Shown piece after piece: positions 27,015 to 35,999 of a stretch of DNA of 64,000 nt. The notes under the pieces are model-generated. The model was not told the DNA's origin. It worked only from the letters and a program-made list of their open reading frames with translations, and did no database searches. Made by a program: the position numbers and the translations under genes. Position 1 is the first letter of the stretch. Every line of letters starts with the position of its first letter. This stretch comes from Cellvibrio sp. UBA7671 (GTDB taxonomy: Bacteria; Pseudomonadota; Gammaproteobacteria; Pseudomonadales; Cellvibrionaceae): the NCBI GenBank assembly GCA_002483145.1, contig DLHJ01000014.1, positions 744,001 to 808,000 of the forward strand. The letters are read 5' to 3'.

Positions 27015-28205
27015 TCACATCTGTGCGATTCCGCTGCCCCATGCCTTGCGTAGCAACCGACCGCAGCCGACCGATTCCAACGCCGGACGTCCGATTACTG
27101 TCTCTTGACGGGCCACTATGCCGTAAAGGGATTTATCGGCGCTGATCCAGGGATAAAAACCGAAGGCACCGGGGCTGCTGAAGGCCCCATCACCTACGAC
27201 AGGATCATCCTCCACCCAGTGACCGTAGGAGTAATGCCAATGCTCAGCGCTGTAATCGATGTCGCCGCTGCTACCGCTGATAGGCGTTGCTATAGCATCG
27301 CAGGTTTTATTGGTAGCTGCCGGATCAACCCAGGCACAGACAGGATCAGCCCCCAGATATCGACCTAACTCAAGATCCTGATTGAGCATCGCGCGCAAAA
27401 ATTCTGCATAGGTGGTGGGCGACATATTTGCCCCGCCCGCCAACGATGGGAAATCATAGGTGAGCGTGGAAAAACGATTGGTAATGCGACGAATTTCATC
27501 GGCAAGAAAAATGCCGTTGAGCAAGCCGTCGTCATCGCGATATTCACCTAAACCAAGGTTGACGGCGTACGCCTGCATATGGCCGCCGTTATAGGAAAAC
27601 TTATTGGCACTCGCGGGATTGTAGTTGGCAATGGAGCCAGTAAAACAGTCAGCGACTGTATGCTTCAAGCACAGCGGTGTTTCTTCCTGATCATAGCCAC
27701 TGGTGAAATTTAAAAACTGTCTGCGCGCGATGCTGCGCCCACCAATATCGATACTACCCCCACTCAATACTGCATAACCGTCGCGCTGCATTGCATATGC
27801 ACCGAATACCCATTTAGATGCAGAAGCAACCCCCATGGGAACATTGGGGCCAATGCCTTCCGCCGTCTCTGCTTGAGGATTTTGCGGTGCGTTGCGTCCA
27901 CCCCACCCCGCTGCAAGGGCACCAGTTTTATCGCCGATTTGCCAATAAAATATATCGATACTCTTACAGATAGAATTATCAGCAACTGTTGTATTCACTG
28001 CGGTAACTCGCTGCTCCAGAGTCACTATTGAAACTGAACTAGTGGCGAGCGATGAAAAATTATTGGCTGAGGATGAATGATTAACTGAGGATGGATTGGA
28101 AATAAGTGACGCGCTGCTTGCTCCGGGCCCACCGCCACCAGATCCGCCTCCACACGCAATTAGTGCCGAACTGAATAGCACCGCAATAAAATTAGCAACA
28201 CGCAT
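27015..28205 (-). CDS. Serine beta-lactamase-like lipoprotein
   Basis: 396 residues. A lipoprotein signal ends SALIAC at Cys18 and is followed by a Gly run and a Ser/Asn-rich linker (about 19-60). The rest resembles the serine beta-lactamase/D-Ala-D-Ala peptidase fold: S-x-x-K is present as S128-A-S-K131 (MGVASASKWVFG), followed by NFTSGYDQ and a YNGGHMQAYAV stretch that may supply the second catalytic motif. The third motif is not obvious, so a hydrolytic function is likely but unproven. It was recognised by eye only. GAGGAG lies five bases before the ATG. Ser-rich linkers of this kind also occur in this organism's secreted carbohydrate enzymes. Confidence 0.65.
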   Translation of the reverse strand: MRVANFIAVLFSSALIACGGGSGGGGPGASSASLISNPSSVNHSSSANNFSSLATSSVSIVTLEQRVTAVNTTVADNSICKSIDIFYWQIGDKTGALAAGWGGRNAPQNPQAETAEGIGPNVPMGVASASKWVFGAYAMQRDGYAVLSGGSIDIGGRSIARRQFLNFTSGYDQEETPLCLKHTVADCFTGSIANYNPASANKFSYNGGHMQAYAVNLGLGEYRDDDGLLNGIFLADEIRRITNRFSTLTYDFPSLAGGANMSPTTYAEFLRAMLNQDLELGRYLGADPVCAWVDPAATNKTCDAIATPISGSSGDIDYSAEHWHYSYGHWVEDDPVVGDGAFSSPGAFGFYPWISADKSLYGIVARQETVIGRPALESVGCGRLLRKAWGSGIAQM

Positions 28206-28233
28206 AAAAACTCCTCATCTTACAGTCTGCTAT

Positions 28234-28771
28234 TTACTCTTCATTTTGCTGGCGACGCATAAAACGTTCACGGGCTTTGGCGCGTTGCTCTGGTGTCATA
28301 TTGCGGAAGCGGTCGCGCAATTTTTCACGCTGCTCAGGCGATAGTGATTGCCAACGTTCGCGCATGGCGGTGCGCTGCGCTTCCGGCAGATTATTAAACC
28401 ACTCAACACGCTGTTTCAGTTTGGCTTTTTCTGCCGCAGGCAGCGCTTGATATTCGCGATAACGCGCGCAATTGCGCTTTTCTCTCAGGTGACAGATTTT
28501 GCCACCGATTAAACCGCTCTCTCAATACAGCCTGTTCCGCCGGCGTCATGTGTTTAAATTTCTCTGCCTGCGTGACTAATTTTTCACGCAGCTCGGGGCT
28601 GAGCTCAGGCCATTGGTCTTTCACATTTAACAATAGCGCCTGCTGTTCACTGGTTAAATCTGACCAGAGTTTATCCTTGGCAACACCAATCGATGGCATA
28701 GTGGCAAGCCAACCTAACAACAGAATCACTACTGATTTTTTTATCAAAAAACCACTTTTGATGTTACTCAT
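28234..28771 (-). pseudogene. DUF3106-type exported protein, frameshifted
   Basis: The first part (from ATG 28771) encodes a signal peptide (SVVILLLGWLATMPSIGVA) and repeats such as LSPELREKLVTQAEKF and MTPAEQAVLRERFNRWQ. After SPERKAQLRA the frame goes out and stops at 28403. The adjacent frame continues without a stop as RYREYQALPAAEKAKLKQ...LSPEQREKLRDRF...QQNEE to TAA at 28234, with the same repeat pattern. The change of phase falls at a CG tract (28463-28469); restoring one GC unit would rejoin the frames. DUF3106 proteins accompany this kind of sigma/DUF3619 operon. The start overlaps the upstream stop (ATGA). It may be a true mutation, a slippage site or a sequence error. Confidence 0.8.
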
Positions 28772-29064
28772 GGTTGCACCTCATCAGCTTGAACTGCTGC
28801 TTTTTCGTCACGTAATTTATTTGCACTCACACCGTCAACCGATGTTGCTTTGGCAGATATTTTTTCCATTTCGGTTTCGGTAATCTCGCTAACGGTCATC
28901 AACATTTCTGGTTCCATCAACTCACCTTGCGCATCGCTAAATTCCACCAAATACTGCAACAACTCCGCCGACGGCGGTGTATTCTCTTCTGTTGCATGTG
29001 CGTCAAATGGCAAAATCAGCAGCAAACCAATGATCCACTGACGATGTAAACAGTTATGTTTCAC
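28768..29064 (-). CDS. Small exported hypothetical protein of the sigma-factor operon
   Basis: About 98 residues from GTG 29064 (GAGGA about eight bases upstream), which gives a clean signal peptide: MKHNCLHRQW, then IIGLLLILPFDAHA before TEENTPP. The in-frame upstream codons to 29136 would be an implausible Cys/Trp-rich extension overlapping the preceding gene. The mature protein is acidic (EFSDAQGELMEPEMLMTVSEITETEMEK). No domain recognised. It overlaps the upstream gene by 11 bases and the downstream gene by four, so the operon is tightly coupled. Confidence 0.7.
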   Translation of the reverse strand: MKHNCLHRQWIIGLLLILPFDAHATEENTPPSAELLQYLVEFSDAQGELMEPEMLMTVSEITETEMEKISAKATSVDGVSANKLRDEKAAVQADEVQP

Positions 29065-29422
29065 TACTAGTGTCCTCAGTAGTTTCACCCAGCACTTGCA
29101 GCATTTCCATATCCTCCAACAATTGGGGATCAACACTTAAATAACTGAACTCATCACCAAACTCCAAAGCAGATTGATCATTCCAATATCCCGGCAACAC
29201 CACCGCAGCAGCAATACTTGCCGCAGCCGCTATACCAGCCAGAGCATTCAGCGGTGTTGATATCGATCTCTTACTCGCCAACGCTTGTTGACGCGCCTGC
29301 AAAAGCGAAGCGTGCGCTTCAGCATCAAGTGATTGCAAACTCACATCCAAAGCATCTGCAATTTTTATTGCCAACTGCTCATCCGCATTGGGGATTTGAT
29401 CTTCCGGTTTCATAGCAATCAC
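29054..29422 (-). CDS. DUF3619-like putative anti-sigma factor
   Basis: 122 residues: a cytoplasmic N-terminal segment (ADEQLAIKIADALDVSLQSLD...LLQARQQAL), one transmembrane helix (about 60-78) and an acidic periplasmic tail. This layout, and its place directly after a sigma-factor gene with an ATGA overlap, fits the DUF3619 proteins thought to act as anti-sigma partners; the role is inferred from context. A second ATG four codons in (MKPEDQ) is possible. Confidence 0.65.
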   Translation of the reverse strand: MIAMKPEDQIPNADEQLAIKIADALDVSLQSLDAEAHASLLQARQQALASKRSISTPLNALAGIAAAASIAAAVVLPGYWNDQSALEFGDEFSYLSVDPQLLEDMEMLQVLGETTEDTSSET

Positions 29423-29989
29423 TCACCGAGTAGTAATTGTGTACGCATAAATTGCAGCGCACGAAAATAATGGGTTTTTACACTTCCCTCGCTACAGGCC
29501 ATCACACTAGCCGTAGACGCCACATCAAATCCTTCCCAAGCGCGCAATAAAAATACTTGCCGCTGGCGCAAAGGCATCATCGCCAACGCATCAAGCACGC
29601 GGTTAATATCTTGTGCGCGCGCAACAATCTCTGCAGGATTTTCATTCTTGTCATCGACAATTGTATCGATAACACTCTCGCTCTCGTCTTCTACAACATT
29701 TGCGGGCACCTGCCAAAACCAACGACGCTGTTTGGTTTGCGCGCGATGCCAATCCAATATTTTGTGCTGCAAAATGCGCTGGAATAAAAGCGGCCATTCA
29801 GCGCTATCGCGCGCGATAGGATTGCACCAGATGCAACATCGCCTCTTGCACTATATCCAGCGCATCAGCCGACTTTTTTGTCGTTAACAAAGCACTGCGA
29901 TAGGCACGCGCCTCTACGCTCGCTAAAAATGCATCCAGTGCGCTCTCGGCTGGCGATGAACTCATAAGCGGAAGAATCTTGGCCGGCAT
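29419..29989 (-). pseudogene. ECF-type RNA polymerase sigma factor, frameshifted
   Basis: The N-terminal part from ATG 29989 (LDAFLASVEARAYRSALLTTKKSADALDIVQEAML...) is sigma region 2, ending at TAG 29804 after SYRAR. The other frame continues seamlessly as DSAEWPLLFQRILQHKILDWHR and then sigma region 4 (LDALAMMPLRQRQVFLLRAWEGF, HTH in DVASTASVMACSEGSVKTHYFRAL) to 29419. The break coincides with the tract CGCGCGCG at 29808-29815; one extra GC unit would restore a protein of about 190 residues. A +1 translational shift at CGA-TAG-C would do the same. As written the gene encodes no intact sigma factor. It is followed by its probable anti-sigma gene. Confidence 0.85.
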
Positions 29990-30111
29990 CTAATGACTCA
30001 ATAGGTCGATAGTGATAAACGTGTGTTCACTGGGTATAACGGCGAAGTGGAAAATTGGTTGACAGGATTATTCATTATTTTTTGGCATGGATCGCTCAAA
30101 AACGGCGGGCA

Positions 30112-30147
30112 ATAAAAAAACCGCCACAGTTGCCTGGGCGGTTTTTC
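30112..30147 (-). terminator. Intrinsic terminator downstream of the cold-shock gene
   Basis: AAAAACCGCC pairs with GGCGGTTTTT across an 11-base loop, with a long run of T on the minus strand (the plus-strand A run at 30114-30120). Confidence 0.85.
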
Positions 30148-30175
30148 TATCACTACTGGTTTGACTACAACCAGA

Positions 30176-30382
30176 TTAGAGACCAATTACGTTTTCAGCC
30201 TGTGGGCCTTTTTGGCCTGGCTTAACGTCGAACTCTACTTTTTGGCCTTCAGCCAGGGTTTTGAAACCTGAACCGGTGATAGCGCTGTAGTGAACGAATA
30301 CGTCTTGACCTGCTTCACTCGCGATGAAACCAAAACCTTTAGATTCGTTGAACCATTTAACAGTACCAGTACTTCTAGCCAT
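30176..30382 (-). CDS. Cold-shock protein (CspA family)
   Basis: 69 residues from ATG 30382 with GAGG about eight bases upstream; the in-frame start at 30427 is not used in this family. The RNA-binding motifs RNP1 (KGFGFIAS) and RNP2 (DVFVHYSAI) are intact, in a single OB-fold beginning [15 protein letters not shown]. It binds single-stranded RNA/DNA as an RNA chaperone. A long upstream region (to about 30675) is compatible with the long structured leader typical of csp mRNAs, but no cold box was confirmed. Confidence 0.95.
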   Translation of the reverse strand: MARSTGTVKWFNESKGFGFIASEAGQDVFVHYSAITGSGFKTLAEGQKVEFDVKPGQKGPQAENVIGL

Positions 30383-30427
30383 AATAAACCTCGATGCTCT
30401 TTGTAAATAATAAAATGAATACCCCAA

Positions 30428-30915
30428 GGTGGAGCTGTGCTGGCGGATTCAGATGTTACTTATGAAGAACAAAACGTGGTGCTAATAGATGTACTGCTAG
30501 AACAACGAGGTGACTTGCCATAAATAATGCTGTGAACAGACCAACAGGCCAAATATATTCTGCGTGTCGTTCGGTGTAAAGGCTTTGTTGCAAGGCGATA
30601 TAGGTGATTTTTAGTTATAAGGGCTTTAGTGTGCGGCAATTTGCCACTCCCGTAAATGGAGGTCACTCGCTAAGATGACTCCATACCATCACCTCGTTGA
30701 CATACCGTCTTTCACTTAACCGGGCAACTGGTTAATCTCCTTCGGGCTGGCTCGCCGGCCCATTTTTGTCTCCACCTCACTGCCCTATTTAACAGTACCA
30801 AGTCGCGCAAAATGCGACTTTCGGTAGAGTCTGCATACACCCTTACCAATCTAATTGCGTTTAGAATGCGCTCGGGCAAAGTAGCGCCACCAATAACAGG
30901 TAAAGGAAGCAATCC
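30428..30915. other. 488-bp gap between csp and the acyltransferase gene
   Basis: It should contain the csp leader and promoter on the minus strand and the promoter of the acyltransferase gene on the plus strand. No ORF above 60 codons here looks real. A 14-codon ORF (30675-30719, MTPYHHLVDIPSFT) with GGAGG upstream (spacing about 12) precedes a strong plus-strand terminator, described separately. Confidence 0.5.
30744..30768 (+). terminator. Strong plus-strand terminator without an upstream gene (possible attenuator or sRNA end)
   Basis: GGGCTGG pairs with CCGGCCC (one G-T pair) around a CTCG tetraloop, followed by ATTTTTG. No annotated plus-strand gene ends before it; the next plus-strand gene starts 148 bases downstream. 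It therefore ends either a short RNA or a leader of the acyltransferase mRNA. Confidence 0.65.
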
Positions 30916-33900
30916 ATGCAACAGGTTCATAGAGTCACCGGGGCTATCCCCTTTTTCATTGCCGTTTTTCTCAATGCGTTTGTCGATCTTGGCCATAAGA
31001 TCGTTGTGCAAAATACCGTTTTCAAACTCTACAACGGCAATGAGCAAATTTTGCTCACCGCGGTAGTCAACGCCATGATGTTACTCCCCTTCATTCTGTT
31101 GCTTAGCCCTGCCGGTTTTTTATCGGATGTTATGCGTAAAACCCGCGTGATGCGCGCCATGGCCTGGTTTGCCCTGGCATTGACCCTGCTGATTACTGCC
31201 TTTTACTACCTGGGCTGGTTTTGGGCCGCGTTTGCAATGACGCTTTTACTCGCCGCTCAAGCCGCGATTTATTCACCCGCCAAATTTGGATACATCAAAG
31301 AATTATTTGGTAAAGAAAGCCTCGCGCAAGCGAACGGTGCCGTTGGTGCACTTTCGATGATTGCGATCCTTTCCGGTATCGCTGTGTTTTCGATTTTCTT
31401 TGAAATGTACTATCCGAAAGGTGCCGGTACAGAAAAAGACGTGATTCAAGCAATTGCTCCACTCGGCTGGTTACTGGTGTTAAGTGCAATCATCGAAGTG
31501 GTAATGATTTATCGCCTTCCCGAACAGCCCACACCGCAAACAACTGCCCACTTTTCAACCAAAGCTTACTTAACAGGAAAATTATTTGCGGAAGATATGG
31601 CGCCAGTAATGCGCCAACGAGTGATCCGTTTATCGGTTGTTGGCCTCGCAATTTTCTGGGGCGTAGGTCAAGTGATGCTTGCCGCCTTCCCCGCTTTCAT
31701 CAAAGAAGAATTGCACATGGATAATGCCATGATCGTGCAAGGCATTCTCGCGTGCAGCGGTATTGGTATCGCACTGGGTTCGATTATCGCCGGGCGCTTC
31801 TCGCGTAATTATATTGAAACGGGTTTGCTGCCTTTAGGCGCATTGGGTTTTGCTCTGGGTTTATTGTGTTTGCCTCACTTGCATTCCTACACCGCATTTG
31901 TGATTGCTTTTTTGTTTATTGGTTTTAGTGGCGGTGTTTTTACTGTTCCACTGAATGCGCTGATCCAATTTCACGCCGGCGAGCACGAATTGGGCCGCAC
32001 CCTCGCCGCCAACAATTGGGTACAGAATGTGGTGATGCTGGTTTTTCTCGGCGTAACCGTTGGTTTTTCTTTTGTAGGATTTAGCAGTAAAACCCTGCTG
32101 GAAATTATTGCGGTTATCACTTTGATCGGCTGTTGCTACACAATTTATGAATTGCCGCAAAGCCTGGTGCGCTTTGTTTTTTCGCGCGTTGTTTCGCAGC
32201 GCTACCGCGTATTAGTACAAGGGATGAAAAATATCCCTGCAAAAGGCGGTGTATTGTTGCTTGGCAACCATGTGAGTTGGATTGACTGGGCGGTATTACA
32301 ACTCGCCAGCCCGCGCCCGGTTCGTTTTGTTATGTTGCGTGCGATTTACCAACGCTGGTATTTGAAGTGGTTTTTCGATTTATTTGGCTGCATCCCGATT
32401 GAATCCGGTGCACAGAGCCGCAACGCATTGGATACGGTTGCAGCAAGTTTAAACAACGGCGATGTGGTGTGTTTATTCCCTGAAGGTGCGATTAGCCGCA
32501 CCGGTCATTTAGGTGAGTTCCGTCGCGGTTACGAACGTGCCTGTGAAAAAGCCAATGACGATGTCGTTATCGTGCCCTTTTATTTACGCGGTTTATGGGG
32601 CAGCCAATTTTCGCGTTCATCTGCCCACTTAAAAAATAAAAACCGCCCGTTACTAAAGCGCGATTTGATTGTCGCCTTTGGAAAGCCGCTGCCGAAAGAA
32701 ACCAAAGCGGATGTGTTAAAGCGCCGCGTGTTGGATTTATCGATTCGCTCATGGCAAGAATATGTAGACAGTTTGGACACCATTGGCCGCTGCTGGATTG
32801 ACGCTGCTAAAAAAATGGGTAACCAAATGGCAATTATCGACACCATGGGTACAGAGCTGAGCGCACATCGTGCGCTGGCCGGTGCCAGTGCCATCGCCAG
32901 CCGTATCGCCAAATTACCCGACCAGAATATCGGTGTACTTTTGCCGACCAGTGCTGCTGGTGTGCTCACCAACCTCGCGGTAATTCTGACCGGAAAAACC
33001 CTGATCAATTTAAATTACACAGCAAGTCAAAGTGCTTTTGCATCGGCACTTACGCAAGCAAATATAAAAACCGTATTTACCTCTGCACGCTTTTTGAAAA
33101 AACTGGAGGACAAAGGCATTCCTGCGCACAGTTTATTGCAAGGCGTTAATGTGGTTGCGATGGAAGATTTTGCAGGCAGCATTTCTACCGCCGAAAAAAT
33201 TGCCCGTTTATTATTGATCAAAATACTACCTGCATTTGTGTTAAAAACACTCTGGGCGCGGAAACAAAAAGCAAATGATATCGCCGTTATTTTATTTTCC
33301 AGTGGTAGCGAAGGTATTCCCAAAGGTGTACAGATTAGCCACAAAAATATTATCGCCAACGTTAAACAAATTACCGATGTATTAAACGTAGAAGAAAAAG
33401 ATGTAGTAATGGCAAACCTACCGCTGTTCCACGCATTTGGTCTAACAGTGACACAGTTTATGCCGCTGCTCGAGGCTGTACCTATGGTATGTCACGCTGA
33501 CCCGACGGATGCATTGGGCAGCGCCAAAGCCATCGCACAAAACCGTGTAACCGTTTTATTCGGTACATCTACTTTCCTGCGTTTATATTGTCGCAACCAC
33601 AAAATCCATCCACTCATGTTAGAGAGTTTGCGTTTGGTGGTTGCTGGTGCAGAAAAACTGCAAGAAGAAGTGCGCACCGCATTTAATCTGAAATTTAATT
33701 TGTCGATTTATGAAGGGTATGGCGCAACCGAAACCACCCCCGTCGCTAGCGTCAATCTGCCCGATAAAATCGATACCCATTACTGGCAAGTGCAAGCAGG
33801 CAACCGACCCGGTTCCGTGGGCATGCCCCTGCCCGGCTCCAGTTGTATGATTGTTGATCCGGTTACATTTAAGGAATTGCCCACCGGTGAAGCAGGCATG

Positions 33901-34404
33901 ATTTTAATTGGTGGTGCGCAAGTGATGGTTGGCTATTTAAACAATCCAGAAAAAACGGCCAGTGCTATTAAAGAAATACAGGATATGCGCTGGTATGTAA
34001 CGGGCGATAAAGGTGTGATTGACGAAGACGGCTTCTTGTTTATTCAGGATCGCTACTCGCGCTTTGCTAAAATCGGTGGCGAGATGGTCAGCCTCACTCT
34101 CGTTGAAAGTGCATTGAAAAAAGCCATCAACAACGATGCTATCGATGTGATTGTAGTTGCGATTGATGATGCCAAAAAAGGTGAACGCTTGATCGCCATC
34201 ACCAACGCCGAAGTGGCAAAAGATGAAGTTCGCACTGAAGTATTGCAGCAAGGTCTAAATGCGCTCGCGATTCCCGGAGACTGGATGCAAGTAGAAGCAA
34301 TGCCATTATTAGGCTCAGGCAAAACGGATTTCAGTTTGGCGAAGAAGATGGCGAGGGAGTGGAGTGAGGTAGGTACAGCGGCAGCTACCGAGACCACAGC
34401 GTAA
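30916..34404 (+). CDS. Trifunctional LplT-like MFS / PlsC acyltransferase / acyl-ACP synthetase (Aas-type fusion)
   Basis: 1162 residues in three parts. Residues ~1-410 form a 12-helix MFS transporter like the lysophospholipid flippase LplT. Residues ~415-620 form a PlsC acyltransferase with the H-x4-D motif (H452 VSWI D457) and FPEGAISR. Residues ~640-1150 form an AMP-forming acyl synthetase with the loop FSSGSEGIPKGVQ, GYGATETTPVAS and YVTGDKGVIDEDGF. In E. coli LplT and Aas are separate proteins that import and reacylate lysophosphatidylethanolamine; here flipping, acyl activation and transfer are fused. The ATG has AAAGGAAG upstream. The next gene is anr/fnr. Confidence 0.93.
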   Translation: MQQVHRVTGAIPFFIAVFLNAFVDLGHKIVVQNTVFKLYNGNEQILLTAVVNAMMLLPFILLLSPAGFLSDVMRKTRVMRAMAWFALALTLLITAFYYLGWFWAAFAMTLLLAAQAAIYSPAKFGYIKELFGKESLAQANGAVGALSMIAILSGIAVFSIFFEMYYPKGAGTEKDVIQAIAPLGWLLVLSAIIEVVMIYRLPEQPTPQTTAHFSTKAYLTGKLFAEDMAPVMRQRVIRLSVVGLAIFWGVGQVMLAAFPAFIKEELHMDNAMIVQGILACSGIGIALGSIIAGRFSRNYIETGLLPLGALGFALGLLCLPHLHSYTAFVIAFLFIGFSGGVFTVPLNALIQFHAGEHELGRTLAANNWVQNVVMLVFLGVTVGFSFVGFSSKTLLEIIAVITLIGCCYTIYELPQSLVRFVFSRVVSQRYRVLVQGMKNIPAKGGVLLLGNHVSWIDWAVLQLASPRPVRFVMLRAIYQRWYLKWFFDLFGCIPIESGAQSRNALDTVAASLNNGDVVCLFPEGAISRTGHLGEFRRGYERACEKANDDVVIVPFYLRGLWGSQFSRSSAHLKNKNRPLLKRDLIVAFGKPLPKETKADVLKRRVLDLSIRSWQEYVDSLDTIGRCWIDAAKKMGNQMAIIDTMGTELSAHRALAGASAIASRIAKLPDQNIGVLLPTSAAGVLTNLAVILTGKTLINLNYTASQSAFASALTQANIKTVFTSARFLKKLEDKGIPAHSLLQGVNVVAMEDFAGSISTAEKIARLLLIKILPAFVLKTLWARKQKANDIAVILFSSGSEGIPKGVQISHKNIIANVKQITDVLNVEEKDVVMANLPLFHAFGLTVTQFMPLLEAVPMVCHADPTDALGSAKAIAQNRVTVLFGTSTFLRLYCRNHKIHPLMLESLRLVVAGAEKLQEEVRTAFNLKFNLSIYEGYGATETTPVASVNLPDKIDTHYWQVQAGNRPGSVGMPLPGSSCMIVDPVTFKELPTGEAGMILIGGAQVMVGYLNNPEKTASAIKEIQDMRWYVTGDKGVIDEDGFLFIQDRYSRFAKIGGEMVSLTLVESALKKAINNDAIDVIVVAIDDAKKGERLIAITNAEVAKDEVRTEVLQQGLNALAIPGDWMQVEAMPLLGSGKTDFSLAKKMAREWSEVGTAAATETTA

Positions 34405-34413
34405 TTACTATTG

Positions 34414-34445
34414 GTGTGCTTGGGCGAACAATCGCTCAAGCACAC
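34414..34445 (+). terminator. Probable terminator after the acyltransferase fusion
   Basis: GTGTGCTTGGGCGA pairs with TCGCTCAAGCACAC (14 bp, one G-T) over a three-base loop, starting ten bases after the stop. It lacks a strong T run. Confidence 0.55.
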
Positions 34446-34555
34446 ATTCAAAATCAACTATTTACCGCCCCAACCAAAGCTGCAACAATCGCGTTATCAA
34501 GCCATCCCTGCACAAATCCTATCAGGGGTAACCGTTCCCTTGAGGTTCCCGCACC

Positions 34556-35314
34556 ATGACCGTCAACCAAACCATTGTAAAAACACAGGATTCCAGTTGC
34601 CCTCACGATAAAAAAGTGAGCTGCGGTAACTGCCGATTGAATACCATCTGCCTGCCTATCAGTTTGCATATAGAGGATATTGATCGACTCAACAACATCA
34701 TCCAACGCGGCAAACCGCTGCAAAAAGGCGATTATTTGTATCGTGCCAACGACCCCTTTGACTCTGTGTATGCCATTCGCTCAGGGGCGGTAAAAGCCAT
34801 GACTCTCAGCGACAATGGCGAAGAACAAGTCACCGGGTTCTATTTACCGGGCGAAGTTGTGGGTATGGATGGCATTGCCGACAACCGCTATACCAACTCC
34901 GTTGTTGCACTGGAAACAGCATCAGTATGCGAAATCCCGTTTAATCGTATGGAAGAATTAAGCCTGCAAATTCCCAACCTGCAGCGCCATTTCTTCCAAC
35001 TTATGAGCCGCGAGATTACCCAGGATCAGCAAGTTATTACGTTGCTTAGCAAAAGCAGTGCAGAAGAGCGGATTGCCGCGCTGTTGCTAAGTATCTCCAG
35101 CCGCAATAGCCGCCGCCAATTATCGGCTAATGCCTTTCGTTTACCCATGTCGCGTACTGATATCGGCAACTATTTAGGGTTGACCATAGAAACTGTCAGC
35201 CGCATTTTCACCCGTTTGCAAAAACAGGATGTCATCACTGTGGATAAAAAAGAAATACTCATTAAAAACATGGAACAGCTACGCAATATCGCCAATGGCG
35301 ACACCGAAAACTAG
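34556..35314 (+). CDS. anr: Anaerobic regulator Anr/Fnr
   Basis: 252 residues of the CRP/FNR family. Oxygen-sensing cysteines for a [4Fe-4S] cluster are visible at the N-terminus (C23, C26 and C32 in SCGNCRLNTIC, plus C15) and in the core (C125 in TASVCEIPF). The cNMP-like beta barrel is followed by a long dimer helix and a helix-turn-helix SRTDIGNYLGLTIETVSRIF, whose E..SR recognition residues match the FNR half-site TTGAT. It should control genes for low-oxygen metabolism. GAGG precedes the ATG by about ten bases. Confidence 0.93.
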   Translation: MTVNQTIVKTQDSSCPHDKKVSCGNCRLNTICLPISLHIEDIDRLNNIIQRGKPLQKGDYLYRANDPFDSVYAIRSGAVKAMTLSDNGEEQVTGFYLPGEVVGMDGIADNRYTNSVVALETASVCEIPFNRMEELSLQIPNLQRHFFQLMSREITQDQQVITLLSKSSAEERIAALLLSISSRNSRRQLSANAFRLPMSRTDIGNYLGLTIETVSRIFTRLQKQDVITVDKKEILIKNMEQLRNIANGDTEN

Positions 35315-35334
35315 AACATAACGAGCAACCATCG

Positions 35335-35928
35335 ATGACCGACCAAAACCGACTGGAAAAAACCCTCGCTGCATTTGATGCGGCAAATTTACAAGACCCA
35401 AATACTGAAATAGTGGATGGCAAAGCCGTTGCCAAAGAATGGATTTACGCCCAGCGCATGAGCGCACAATTACATAAATTCTGTGCAGCCCCGTCAGAAG
35501 CATTGCAACTAGCAACACGCAGCCAGCACATATGCCGCTGGAAAAGCCCGCGTAGCGATTACCCTATGGATAGGAGCGGCTATAAAAAATGGCGGCTGGA
35601 TCTGGCGCAACTGCACGGCGAAATTGCCGGTGACATCATGGCAGAACATGGGTATGACGAAAGCATGATTGCGCGGGTGAAAGATCTACTGCTGAAACGC
35701 AGCTTGAAACGCGACGATGAAGTACAGGCGCTAGAAGATGTGATCTGCCTGGTGTTTATTGAATTTTATTTGGAAGACTTTGCAAGCAAGCACGATGAAG
35801 AAAAACTCATCGATATTATTCGCAAAACCTGGAACAAAATGTCAGAAAAAGGCCACGCTGCCGCCCTAAAGCTACCTTTATCCGAATCCATGCTGGGTCT
35901 GGTCGGCAAGGCGTTAAGTGCAAGCTGA
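35335..35928 (+). CDS. DUF4202 family protein
   Basis: 197 residues, soluble and mostly helical. LATRSQHICRWKSPRSDYPMDRSGYKKWRLDLAQLHGE and the ALEDVICLVFIEFYLEDFASKH stretch are characteristic of DUF4202, a family of unknown function with conserved His and Arg. It starts 20 bases after the anr stop, so co-transcription with the oxygen regulator is likely. No signal peptide. Confidence 0.8.
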   Translation: MTDQNRLEKTLAAFDAANLQDPNTEIVDGKAVAKEWIYAQRMSAQLHKFCAAPSEALQLATRSQHICRWKSPRSDYPMDRSGYKKWRLDLAQLHGEIAGDIMAEHGYDESMIARVKDLLLKRSLKRDDEVQALEDVICLVFIEFYLEDFASKHDEEKLIDIIRKTWNKMSEKGHAAALKLPLSESMLGLVGKALSAS

Positions 35929-35999
35929 TCGCAATTTAGCGTTTAATAACTATCCAACATCCACAACAGCAATCCCACATTGATAAAAAGGAACATACC

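Noticed and set aside
30460-30666. 68-codon minus-strand ORF upstream of csp
   Set aside because: No ribosome site, composition unlike neighbours, and it lies in the probable csp leader/promoter.
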